Source of the DNA: QIJE01 sp048541835
Lineage (GTDB): Bacteria > SZUA-79 > Acidulodesulfobacterales > Acidulodesulfobacteraceae
Assembly: GCF_048541835.1 (NCBI RefSeq)
Contig: NZ_JBLEOY010000001.1
Span: 620,001 to 684,000, forward strand
Direction of reading: 5' to 3'
Length of the DNA stretch: 64,000 nt
Shown: positions 55,807 through 63,274 of the stretch, piece by piece
Layout: every line of letters begins with the position of its first letter
How positions within the stretch are numbered: the stretch's first letter is position 1
Made by a program: the position numbers and the translations under genes
The notes under the pieces: model-generated
The model's input: the letters and a program-made list of their open reading frames with translations, nothing else
Databases searched by the model: none
What the model was told of the DNA's origin: nothing

Positions 55807-57879
55807 ATGATAAATCTTTATTTAAAAAATTTCAATTTTAATCTATCTAATTCTATAGGCATATTACTTTTATCGGAAAACGAAAAGGAAAACTTAGCAA
55901 TCGGACTCAAAAAAATAAAAGCGAATTTTAAAATATGCTCATTTTTAAATCTTAAGTCCTATTTTAAATTAGACGGCATGATATCTGCTCCGCTCGGTTT
56001 TCCGTTTAAAGATATCGAAAAATTTTTATCGTCTAAAATTATCCTCTTAGAAGACACTTTCATAACGAGTTTGCAGGATGCGGTTCTCTTTAATGCCCTA
56101 TGCAGCCTTGTTCTAAGCGGCAAAATTATTTTATGCATTAAAAAAGATGTTTCTCACTTATACGATGATTTTAGCGGCAACTTTTTAGAATGTTTGACAA
56201 TCGATATTTATAAAACAAGATTTAGGTTTTTAGCCGCCACAAAAATGATTAATGATATAAACGACAACGGCTATACCCCTTCCTTATCAAATTTAATAAA
56301 AAAGATAGTGTCTTTAGGCTTCAATGCAGAAATAAATCAAACCATGTTAAACGATAAGGGGATCATCAAATTTTACGATGAGAAAAATTTTGAAATAGCC
56401 CTCAAAATCACCCCCGATATAAGCGTTACAAACCCCGAAAAGGAATTTATATATAATAACGGGGCACTGATAAGCATAACCGTAGGCGATATTTACTTTT
56501 CACCAGGTGTTATAATCGAAAAAATTAAGATATTTCATGCAATTGCCGGCAGTATCGGTAATATAAACATCGACAGGCATAATAAACCTCGAATCAAAAA
56601 ATTGGACCATGCGGATTTTAGTAAAACGCAGGAATTAGCATTGAAAGAATTAAATTCGGCTCATCTCGCTATTGCCGGGGCGGGTTCCGGAAAAACAAGG
56701 CTCATCGTTCATAAATTCCTACACCTCTTAAACTTTATCCCTTTTAATTCCATATTAGTCTTAACATTCACGAATAATGCCGTAATAGAAATAAGGAATA
56801 GAATTCTTTCCGCACTAAAAGACTACGGGATAGATAAAGGCTCGATTTCAGAAAAAATTTTAAATGTTTACACGTATCACAGTTTTTTTTACTCCATTAT
56901 AAGAGAATTTTATAGAGAATTCGGGTTTAGTTCCATGCCCATAATAAAGGAGAATAATTTTGATTATAATAATACCGACAGCAACAATATCTATATATCT
57001 TACGACGATATAATCGCTTGCGTCGTAAAACTTTTTGAAAACGATGCCATAGTTTACTCTATGGCAAAAAGATTTAAATATATTCTTGTGGATGAATATC
57101 AGGACCTTGATTTTTTAAGCGATTATATTATAAAAAAAATAGATTACGGCAGAGACAATATAATGTATGCGGGAGATGACGACCAGTCCATATATAGATT
57201 TAACGGCGGAGACCATTTTAATATCCTTTTTTTTGACCTCTTTTTTCCGGATGGAAAAATCTTTGTACTTCAAAATAATTATAGGTCTAATTATAAAATT
57301 ATAAATTTTTGCAATTTTATATTAAACAATATCGCTTTTAGATTTCCGAAAAAATTGATTCCGCCAAAAAACACCGTTAGAGATAATTATAAAAACGCCG
57401 TTAAAATTTTAAGATTTAAGAATAAAAATTCAGAAGCACGATTTATATTAAATGAGTTCGGCAAATTTTTTGATCTGGGAAAATCGGTCTCTATCTTAGT
57501 CAGAACTCAAAAAGAGGCAGATCATTTTAAATTGGCATTCAAAGAGCTCTACCCCGATGCTTTTCTAAATCATAACAAATACGACGATAGGAGGTTTATA
57601 GGCACCATACACGGGAGCAAGGGGTTAGAATTCGACATAGTATTCGTAGCAAACGTGATACAAGGCAATATACCTCATTTTAAAAGCATTATAGCAAAAG
57701 CGCATGAACCCGAAACGTTAAAGCATCCGTTCCTTAAATTTTTAAATAAAAATATTAAAATCAATACTCTTTATGACGATGAGGTTAAACTGTTTTATGT
57801 TGCGGCTTCAAGGGCCAAAGAAACGGTTTTTATTTCTTATTCGGGGGAAATATCCGAGTTTTTAAGAGGAAATTTTTAG
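55807..57879 (+). CDS. UvrD/Rep-family DNA helicase with novel N-terminal third
   Basis: Superfamily 1A helicase. Residues about 270-690 hold the full motor set: Q motif HADFSKTQELAL, Walker A GAGSGKT (291-297), LTFTNNAVIEIRNRI, Walker B ILVDEYQDLD, GDDDQSIYRFNGGD, NYRSNYKII, TIHGSKGLEFDIVF and FYVAASRAKE. Residues 1-268 match nothing I recognise; they are mixed alpha/beta with no metal or nuclease motif seen. No C-terminal Tudor-like domain is apparent. It is the only plus-strand gene between pheT and pheS and shares a 44-bp divergent promoter region with the PRTase-dprA pair. It converges with pheS, the stops lying 9 bp apart. Confidence 0.88.
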   Translation: MINLYLKNFNFNLSNSIGILLLSENEKENLAIGLKKIKANFKICSFLNLKSYFKLDGMISAPLGFPFKDIEKFLSSKIILLEDTFITSLQDAVLFNALCSLVLSGKIILCIKKDVSHLYDDFSGNFLECLTIDIYKTRFRFLAATKMINDINDNGYTPSLSNLIKKIVSLGFNAEINQTMLNDKGIIKFYDEKNFEIALKITPDISVTNPEKEFIYNNGALISITVGDIYFSPGVIIEKIKIFHAIAGSIGNINIDRHNKPRIKKLDHADFSKTQELALKELNSAHLAIAGAGSGKTRLIVHKFLHLLNFIPFNSILVLTFTNNAVIEIRNRILSALKDYGIDKGSISEKILNVYTYHSFFYSIIREFYREFGFSSMPIIKENNFDYNNTDSNNIYISYDDIIACVVKLFENDAIVYSMAKRFKYILVDEYQDLDFLSDYIIKKIDYGRDNIMYAGDDDQSIYRFNGGDHFNILFFDLFFPDGKIFVLQNNYRSNYKIINFCNFILNNIAFRFPKKLIPPKNTVRDNYKNAVKILRFKNKNSEARFILNEFGKFFDLGKSVSILVRTQKEADHFKLAFKELYPDAFLNHNKYDDRRFIGTIHGSKGLEFDIVFVANVIQGNIPHFKSIIAKAHEPETLKHPFLKFLNKNIKINTLYDDEVKLFYVAASRAKETVFISYSGEISEFLRGNF

Positions 57880-57888
57880 GCAATCGGG

Positions 57889-58932
57889 TCAAAACTGGTT
57901 CAAAACATCTAAATTACCCTGATAGAGCAGCCTGAGGTCATTAATGTTATACTTCAGCATTACAATTCTGTCAAACCCCATTCCAAAGGCGAACCCTCTG
58001 TATTCCGACGGGTCTATTCCTGCATACTTAAAGACATTAGGATGAACCATGCCGCAAGGAATGACCTCTATCCAGCCGGTGTCTTTGCAAACACTGCACC
58101 CTTTGCCTCCGCAAAAAATGCATCTTATGTCTAAATCTAAGCCAGGTTCTACAAACGGATAAAATGCCGGCCTAAATCTGATTTTTTTTGCGCCGAGGAG
58201 ATACCGAACCGCTTCTTCAAGTATCCCCTTTAAATCCGTTAATCTTACGTGCTTATCTACGAAAAGCCCCTCCATCTGATTAAACATAAACAAATGCGTC
58301 GCATCTACCGCCTCGTATCTGTAACATCTGCCGGGTGCAATAACCCTAAATGGGGGAGATTTTTCTTCCATTATTCTTGCCTGAACGCTTGAAGTATGAG
58401 TTCTCGGAATAAGTCCGTTTAGCAGATAAAACGTATCCCACATGTCTCTTGCGGGGTGGTCTGCCGGAATATTCAGCGCATCAAAGTTGTAATGCGCGGT
58501 TTCTATTTCCGGACCGGAAACGACTTCAAAACCCATATATGAAAAAAAATCTACGACATCTTCGAGAACTGCGGTAATAGGATGTTTATGCGGTTTTTCA
58601 ATGTAATTGCCGGGAATGGTTAAATCAACCCTGCATGTATTAATATCTTTTTTTTGTTTTATATCCGCAAGCTCATTCCTTCTATTCTTATATATTTCTT
58701 CAATTTTTTTCTTGATCTCGTTTGATTTTGAACCTATAATTCTTTTCTCTTCTTCCGCATAAGAATGAATTTTGCGCAAAATCTCGGTAAGTTGCCCCTT
58801 TTTACCGGCAAAAACCTTAAATCTAATGTCTAATTCATTTAAATCTTTAGACTTATTCAGTAAATCGTCGGCATCCTCTAAAATTTTGCCTATTTTATTT
58901 AAAACATCAATATATTGTTTGTTTTCCATCAT
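57889..58932 (-). CDS. pheS: Phenylalanyl-tRNA synthetase alpha subunit
   Basis: Catalytic subunit charging tRNA-Phe. The N-terminal coiled-coil (1-100) is followed by the class II core: HPITAVLEDVVDFFSYMGFE, RTHTSSVQARIM (motif 2 region), FCGGKGCSVCKDTGWIEVIP with four cysteines found in many PheS, and GFAFGMGFDRIVMLKY (motif 3). 347 residues. It follows the merR gene by 56 bp on the same strand. Confidence 0.97.
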   Translation of the reverse strand: MMENKQYIDVLNKIGKILEDADDLLNKSKDLNELDIRFKVFAGKKGQLTEILRKIHSYAEEEKRIIGSKSNEIKKKIEEIYKNRRNELADIKQKKDINTCRVDLTIPGNYIEKPHKHPITAVLEDVVDFFSYMGFEVVSGPEIETAHYNFDALNIPADHPARDMWDTFYLLNGLIPRTHTSSVQARIMEEKSPPFRVIAPGRCYRYEAVDATHLFMFNQMEGLFVDKHVRLTDLKGILEEAVRYLLGAKKIRFRPAFYPFVEPGLDLDIRCIFCGGKGCSVCKDTGWIEVIPCGMVHPNVFKYAGIDPSEYRGFAFGMGFDRIVMLKYNINDLRLLYQGNLDVLNQF

Positions 58933-58988
58933 ATTCTATATATTATTAATCTTTTTAAATAAAATTTCAAGAACATTATTCCTTATTA

Positions 58989-59387
58989 TTACCGCCGACC
59001 CTCAAACCCCAAGACATCTAAAATCGGACATCCCGAATCATCTCTTTTCTCTTCGCATAACGATATAAGGCTTAAAATCTCTTTGCGCATCAGATCTAAT
59101 GAAGCAATTTTTCTATTTATATCATGAAGCTTTTCTTCGGCTAATTTCTTCACGTTTGAACAAGTATTGTATTTATTACCCAATAAAAAAAGTTCGGAAA
59201 TCTGCTTTAGGGAAAAACCCACATTCTTTGCATGCTTTATAAAACGCAAAATATCAATGGCTCTTTCCGGATACATTCTATAGCCGGATTCACTGATATC
59301 AGGTCTGTCAATCAGTCCTATGCGTTCGTAATACCTGACGGTCTGAACATTGATGTTAACCGCTTTAGCTAATTGCCCAATGGTCAT
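58989..59387 (-). CDS. MerR-family metal-responsive regulator (mercury-type cysteine spacing)
   Basis: Dimeric activator that twists over-long promoter spacers when metal is bound. The winged helix-turn-helix is MTIGQLAKAVNINVQTVRYY with ERIGLIDRP. Cysteines are C76, C111 and C120, with CPI at the last; the 35- and 9-residue spacing equals that of mercury-sensing MerR (C82, C117, C126). No merA, merT or merP gene is in the window. It is upstream of pheS on the same strand and next to the island boundary. Lead or another soft metal is possible. Confidence 0.88.
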   Translation of the reverse strand: MTIGQLAKAVNINVQTVRYYERIGLIDRPDISESGYRMYPERAIDILRFIKHAKNVGFSLKQISELFLLGNKYNTCSNVKKLAEEKLHDINRKIASLDLMRKEILSLISLCEEKRDDSGCPILDVLGFEGRR

Positions 59388-59412
59388 TTCTCGCCACCGC
59401 TTTATAATGCCG

Positions 59413-59451
59413 TTGCTAACTTTATAGTTAAGTATAATGTCCGGTTAGCAA
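59413..59451 (-). promoter_or_regulatory. Promoter/operator of the merR-like gene with 19-bp spacer
   Basis: Read on the minus strand, TTGCTA (59446-59451) and TATAAA (59421-59426) are 19 bp apart, the elongated spacing used by MerR-regulated promoters. A perfect 8-bp inverted repeat, TTGCTAAC (59413-59420) and GTTAGCAA (59444-59451), frames the region, with another imperfect dyad around the -10 box. Autoregulation is inferred. Confidence 0.55.
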
Positions 59452-59556
59452 AATTATACCAAATTTTATCTCGAATATCTATTCTATTTTGACTCTGATT
59501 TTATCTGAATTCTATCTTTGGAATTTGATGTCGATGGCTTAAGGGCTTGTTTGTTG

Positions 59557-59612
59557 TGGTGCCGAGGGCCGGAATCGAACCGGCACGGAACTAAGTTCCG
59601 AGGGATTTTAAG
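59557..59612 (-). other. tRNA-Leu(UAA) 3'-half fragment: attachment-site scar of an integrated element
   Basis: On the minus strand the fragment begins at the anticodon loop CTTAAAA (anticodon TAA), then the 3' anticodon stem TCCCT, a long class II variable arm (CGGAAC-TTA-GTTCCG), the T arm GCCGG-TTCGATT-CCGGC, the acceptor strand CCTCGGC and ACCA (59557-59560). Upstream the pairing partner AGGGA is missing and the sequence becomes unrelated AT-rich DNA. So it is not a working tRNA but the part duplicated when an integrase inserts at a tRNA 3' end. The intact gene should lie beyond the right edge. Confidence 0.85.
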
Positions 59613-59747
59613 TTTATTCCTATTTGTTTCTATATAATTGTTATGATTAAGAAACTCACTAATTGCTTGTAATTTTTTCTTATTTACTCTTTTTTATTCT
59701 TCTGCTTTTATTGTTAATCTTGTATATTGAGTATAAATAGGGTATAA
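59613..59747. other. AT-rich spacer next to the attachment scar, no gene seen
   Basis: Very A/T-rich DNA immediately inside the island, with no ORF, tRNA or clear repeat. Together with the flanks 59452-59556 and 60057-60137 it makes up most of the 750-bp gene-poor zone between merR and rhuM. Confidence 0.5.
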
Positions 59748-59954
59748 AAAGAAAGATATCCTGGTGTTCAATATTATATTAGTACTCAAAGAAAAATCAA
59801 TGATAAGTTTGATAAATGTTATTATATTCGTTACAAAAATTCTTTTAGAAAATCAATCGGGGATAGATACGGATCAATTTCAAATGTGTGTCCGGCATAT
59901 GTCATACGTAAGGTTGCATTGCGAATAAGTTGTATCTTCAAATCTATCCGTTAA
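59748..59954 (+). pseudogene. Tyrosine integrase N-terminal remnant
   Basis: An open frame of 68 codons with no start codon, bounded by TAA (59745) and TAA (59952). It reads RYPGVQYYISTQRKINDKFD and then KCYYIRYKNSFRKSIGDRYG. This resembles the N-terminal arm-binding domain of phage-type integrases (pattern GVxYxxxxxRKxxxKxDKxxxIRYKxxxKxxxexxGxxSeg). The catalytic domain is absent. Its place 136 bp from the tRNA scar supports the reading. Similarity is by eye only. Confidence 0.5.
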
Positions 59955-60012
59955 AATAGTATTGTTAATTGCCTTTGGTTCTGTAACAAATTTTTATGCA
60001 GGCTAACGGTTT

Positions 60013-60056
60013 GGCTATGAGCTGCGGCATCCCGTAGGGTGCTATTGCTCATAGCC
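60013..60056. repeat. Strong nested hairpin
   Basis: GGCTATGAGC (60013-60022) and GCTCATAGCC (60047-60056) form a perfect 10-bp stem. Inside it, GCATCCC and GGGTGC can pair around GTA with one bulged T. A T-rich stretch (TTCTTTATT) follows on the plus strand. It could be a terminator, a structured RNA or a recombination substrate; it lies between the integrase remnant and the rhuM 3' end. Confidence 0.7.
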
Positions 60057-60137
60057 TTCTTTATTGTAGGGTCATACTGTGGCGGTCTTTCATTCACTAT
60101 TGTTTTATATGTGCCAAATTCTTTTCTCTCTTCTTTT

Positions 60138-61259
60138 CTAATTGCTCGTTTTTACAGCCGAAGCTACAATGGCGAAGGCTAACCATTCTAAGTCTTTTTT
60201 TTTGAAAAATTGCGATTTTGTTTTCAGGCATTTTTCTTCCGTTGTATTATCATTTTTCAATAACCTCTTTTCAATTTCTTCAAGTTGCTTAATATCCTCT
60301 TCATCTGCTTCCAGAACTTCAGTTTTTTTGCGTTTATCATTAAATTCTTCATAGCGATCTTCAGTAATTCTTTTAGCAGCTTCTGCTTTAACTTTACCCG
60401 CATGGGTCAAAATTTCCTGCTCATTGAACTCTAAAAAGCCATCAAGCTTATCTGCCCATTGTTCCATGGTAACGGTTTGTTTTTTGCGTGCCTGTCTTTC
60501 GGCATAGTCTAAATACATGGTAACAATTTCATTGAGGTCTTTGATTTCATCTTCTTTCAGATAGTTTTTGACAATGGCAACATCCTGTTTGCGGACAATG
60601 GAACCGCGCCATGCAGTCAGCCCCATATTAGGCTTTGGGGGGTTGCTACGGCCTTCAATAAGTTCTGCGGCAGTTTTTCCGGTGATCGCCCATAGCATTT
60701 TATTTTGAACTTTTTTAAAGAAAATCTGCGCTTGTTCGGAATTTTTGTCATAATCAATGGCTGTGGCGTAAATATCTCTGATTTTCTGGTAAAAACGCTT
60801 TTCAGAAGCCCGAATATCCCGGATTCGTTCCAACCACTCGTCAAAGTAGTTCCATTTATCTACCTGCTTTAAGCGGTCATCATCCATGGCAAAGCCTTTG
60901 ATGATGTACTCTTTAAGGATATTGGTTGCCCATATTCTAAATTGAGTCGCCCGTTTGGAGTTGACTCGGTATCCGACCGCAATAATGACATCCAGATTAT
61001 AAAATTCAACTTTACGGGAAACTTTTCTGCCACCTTCATTTTGAACTTGTGCAATTTTTGCACTAGTTGCCTCTTTTTGTAACTCATTGTCTTTATAGAT
61101 GTTACTGATATGTTTTGTTATTACACTCCTATCTACATCAAAAAGCTCTGCCATTTTTGCCTTAGTAAGCCAGATGCTTTTATCTTGAAAGGTTGCGTCT
61201 ATTTTTACGGTGCCGTCAGGGGCAGTATAGATAATTATTTCTGAACTGTTTTCAGGCAT
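60138..61259 (-). CDS. rhuM: RhuM family protein
   Basis: RhuM proteins were named from a Salmonella pathogenicity island and are common in defence islands, often beside restriction systems; their molecular role is unclear. The 373-residue product opens with a helix-turn-helix-like region WLTKAKMAELFDVDRSVITK followed by HISNIYKDNEL, then YNLDVIIAVGYRVNSKRATQ and FRIWATNILKEYIIKGFAMD, all family hallmarks. The C-terminus is charged and coiled. The start and its GGAGAG ribosome-binding site lie inside a 44-bp repeat that is also found at the AbiEi-like gene. Confidence 0.9.
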   Translation of the reverse strand: MPENSSEIIIYTAPDGTVKIDATFQDKSIWLTKAKMAELFDVDRSVITKHISNIYKDNELQKEATSAKIAQVQNEGGRKVSRKVEFYNLDVIIAVGYRVNSKRATQFRIWATNILKEYIIKGFAMDDDRLKQVDKWNYFDEWLERIRDIRASEKRFYQKIRDIYATAIDYDKNSEQAQIFFKKVQNKMLWAITGKTAAELIEGRSNPPKPNMGLTAWRGSIVRKQDVAIVKNYLKEDEIKDLNEIVTMYLDYAERQARKKQTVTMEQWADKLDGFLEFNEQEILTHAGKVKAEAAKRITEDRYEEFNDKRKKTEVLEADEEDIKQLEEIEKRLLKNDNTTEEKCLKTKSQFFKKKDLEWLAFAIVASAVKTSN

Positions 61260-61300
61260 TTTTAACTCTCCAAAATGACTTTTAATATATTGGGAGATTT
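61257..61300. repeat. Direct repeat, copy A (44 bp), start region of rhuM
   Basis: These 44 bp are identical to 63135-63178. On the minus strand the repeat ends with GGAGAGTTAAAAATG, giving rhuM its ribosome-binding site and ATG. The strand also encodes a short frame ending KSPNILKVILES, preceded by ISMFKE, a stub of the same protein tail seen at copy B. The two copies flank the AbiE-type pair. Confidence 0.9.
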
Positions 61301-61314
61301 TTCTTTAAACATAC

Positions 61315-62400
61315 TTATTTTTTAATTCCCTGCCATACATAGTAAAATGCTTCTGGCAATACCGGTTTTAATCTGTTGAATCTTTCATAAGGTTCAGAAA
61401 TTTTGATGTTTTTTATCTGCCATATTTTGGATTTACCATATCGTTCTGCAATTAAATCAAATGTCTTGTTATTAAATATATGATTGGCAATGCAGAATAC
61501 TTTAGAAGCTGTAATTTTAGCTTTTTCATCTGTTTTGAAATTATCATTTAACAGGTGGCTGTCAATTTTTCTGATTCCCTCTTCAAGGTAATTGGATATT
61601 TTGTTACTCTTAAATCCTTTCAGACGGATTTGAAGCAGTGCAAGGCATGTATCTATTGCATTTTGTAAAACTTGTGCCTTGGTAAATTTGTTACCCCGAT
61701 ACTCATTTTCTTTCTCAAAGGTTGCAGTAAATGCTGTCGTTATTTTATCAAACTCGGTTGCAACATCAAAAAGTTCACCTATATCGTAAAGCTGTTTGAC
61801 TACCTGCATTGTCATTGAGTCACCTTTTGCAGTTATAAAAGGCACTCCAATTGTATGTGGCGCGAAAGCCGTTAATTTATCACCAAGTAAACCCTCGATA
61901 GTTGGGATTTTAACTTCTAATTCTGTTTCTATTTCAAATAAATCGCTTTTAATTTGTCTGAATTTAGTAAATGGGATATAGACAGTATCCTCCGAAACAA
62001 TATCGAGCAGGATTGATTCTTCTTTATTCGAAAGTGAAGAATTGTAAAAAAACTTAAAATGCCTACGATTGGGAAGTCCTATGTTGCCCCTTTTATTTTC
62101 TTCAAAATTCATAAAGGGTATATTTTTTGAAATATCTGCCAATTTTTGAATAAAACTATCAATATCTCCATCTAAGATGATATCTATATCAATGGATAGT
62201 CGTTTTATTTGTGGTACATATAAAAGAAGACTTGTTCCGCCCTTAAAGACAAAGTTTTCTTCTATTTGAACAAGATAACCAAGTAAAGCAAAAGCGTGAA
62301 CGGTTTTTTCCAATAATACCGGATCGGCAGAAAACAATTTAGCATTATTTTTAAGCCATTTTTCCGTAAAGCAAACTGATTTTATTAACGGTTTTATCAA
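61315..62400 (-). CDS. abiEii: AbiEii/AbiGii-type nucleotidyltransferase toxin
   Basis: Toxin of type IV toxin-antitoxin or abortive-infection systems; members transfer nucleotides to RNA or protein targets. The nucleotidyltransferase motif is FVFKGGTSLLLYVPQIKRLS with IDIDIILDG following (GGTS at 54-57, D71 and D73). LLGDKLTAFAPHTIGVP is the third family motif. 361 residues, slightly long for the family, all key residues present. It follows its presumed antitoxin by 14 bp. It should block growth upon phage infection. Confidence 0.9.
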   Translation of the reverse strand: MIKPLIKSVCFTEKWLKNNAKLFSADPVLLEKTVHAFALLGYLVQIEENFVFKGGTSLLLYVPQIKRLSIDIDIILDGDIDSFIQKLADISKNIPFMNFEENKRGNIGLPNRRHFKFFYNSSLSNKEESILLDIVSEDTVYIPFTKFRQIKSDLFEIETELEVKIPTIEGLLGDKLTAFAPHTIGVPFITAKGDSMTMQVVKQLYDIGELFDVATEFDKITTAFTATFEKENEYRGNKFTKAQVLQNAIDTCLALLQIRLKGFKSNKISNYLEEGIRKIDSHLLNDNFKTDEKAKITASKVFCIANHIFNNKTFDLIAERYGKSKIWQIKNIKISEPYERFNRLKPVLPEAFYYVWQGIKK

Positions 62401-62414
62401 TTAACTATCTCCGC

Positions 62415-63137
62415 CTATTTTGTATTGTTGGCCTTGGTTAGTTTAGCCGACTCATTGAACTTTCGTCTTTTGGCATAAGAATTCATTGTTGAAATATTTA
62501 TTCTACCCGAACAAATAGCATTTATTGCAACATTTTCTGCTTCTACTTTTTCCATAATTTTAAAATTTCTATTCTCCATAAGAAAATCTATAAGAATTTT
62601 TTCTATTGGGGCATAGCCATTTATGCTTTCCGGTTGCTTGCTAATCGATGGCAAAATAACCACGGTTTTTTTGCCGATCTTGAAAAGTTTTTTAATCTCC
62701 TGTTTCCCCGGATTTAGATATACCCTATACCCCGATTCTTCCAAAAAATTGGCAATATTGCCTATATAATCTGAATCTATATAAACGAATGTAACAAATT
62801 TTGCCATTAAATGATGAGTAAAAGAGTTAAGCTGTTCTGTACTCCAGCATGAAAGTTTAAGTAAAGGAAACTGTTTTTTTAACTTATTGCTAATTATTCT
62901 AATAGGCTTGATATTTAGCTCAAATATTTTTTCTATGGAAGAGTACCACCCCTTGCCAGCATCAAAGATAATTTTATTTTGGGCAAGTTCATGTATATAA
63001 ACTTTTAGTGATGCAGAGTTTATCTCTATCTTTTCCTTTTTAAGCAGAGATTTTATATCTTCATAGGAGAAGTAGTTTTTTTGCTGTTTTAAATTTTCTA
63101 ATAATCCTTTTAGTGTTTCTTTTTTGGATGTTTTCAT
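62415..63137 (-). CDS. AbiEi-like antitoxin candidate (winged-helix N-terminus)
   Basis: 240-residue protein directly upstream of the AbiEii toxin gene. Residues 1-75 look like a winged helix (YFSYEDIKSLLKKEKIEINS) ending in AGKGWYSS, as in AbiEi-type antitoxins and transcriptional repressors. The remainder has no motif I can name; it includes LSCWSTEQLNSFTHHLM and YRVYLNPGKQEIKKLFKIG. Its role as antitoxin is inferred from gene order. Its ribosome-binding site and ATG come from the direct repeat. Confidence 0.72.
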   Translation of the reverse strand: MKTSKKETLKGLLENLKQQKNYFSYEDIKSLLKKEKIEINSASLKVYIHELAQNKIIFDAGKGWYSSIEKIFELNIKPIRIISNKLKKQFPLLKLSCWSTEQLNSFTHHLMAKFVTFVYIDSDYIGNIANFLEESGYRVYLNPGKQEIKKLFKIGKKTVVILPSISKQPESINGYAPIEKILIDFLMENRNFKIMEKVEAENVAINAICSGRINISTMNSYAKRRKFNESAKLTKANNTK

Positions 63138-63178
63138 TTTTAACTCTCCAAAATGACTTTTAATATATTGGGAGATTT
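63135..63178. repeat. Direct repeat, copy B (44 bp), start region of the AbiEi-like gene
   Basis: Identical over 44 bp to 61257-61300 and in the same orientation, 1878 bp apart. On the minus strand it encodes the end of a degraded methyltransferase tail (KSPNILKVILES, stop at 63140-63142) and supplies GGAGAG and ATG for the next gene. Confidence 0.9.
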
Positions 63179-63274
63179 CTCGGCAAAACTACTCATCCGT
63201 TTGACTACTTCGTTGTTGGGGTCGCTCCAGCGAAGTGTGTAGTTCGGTTATTACCCTTTCTTTTTGAGAGTCGC
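63140..63274 (-). pseudogene. Frame-disrupted C-terminal tail of the methyltransferase-like gene
   Basis: After the stop of the chimeric ORF the coding character continues. Another frame reads AGKEFEKLSDSQKERVITEL (beginning just before 63275), then the original frame resumes with NYTLRWSDPNNEVVKRMSSF and AEKSPNILKVILES before a stop at 63140. Two compensating indels would restore one continuous C-terminus. This suggests decay of the gene, unless the indels are sequencing errors. Confidence 0.6.

Noticed and set aside
59557..59630. Complete tRNA gene on the minus strand
   Set aside because: The D arm, 5' acceptor strand and 5' anticodon stem are missing, so it is a 3' fragment only.
60001..60056. 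Integron attC site
   Set aside because: A left GGCTAAC box is present but no matching GTTAGCC box follows the hairpin, and no integron integrase is seen.
60617..61087. Extra minus-strand ORFs inside rhuM
   Set aside because: They lie in other frames of an intact 373-codon rhuM and show no protein-like motifs.
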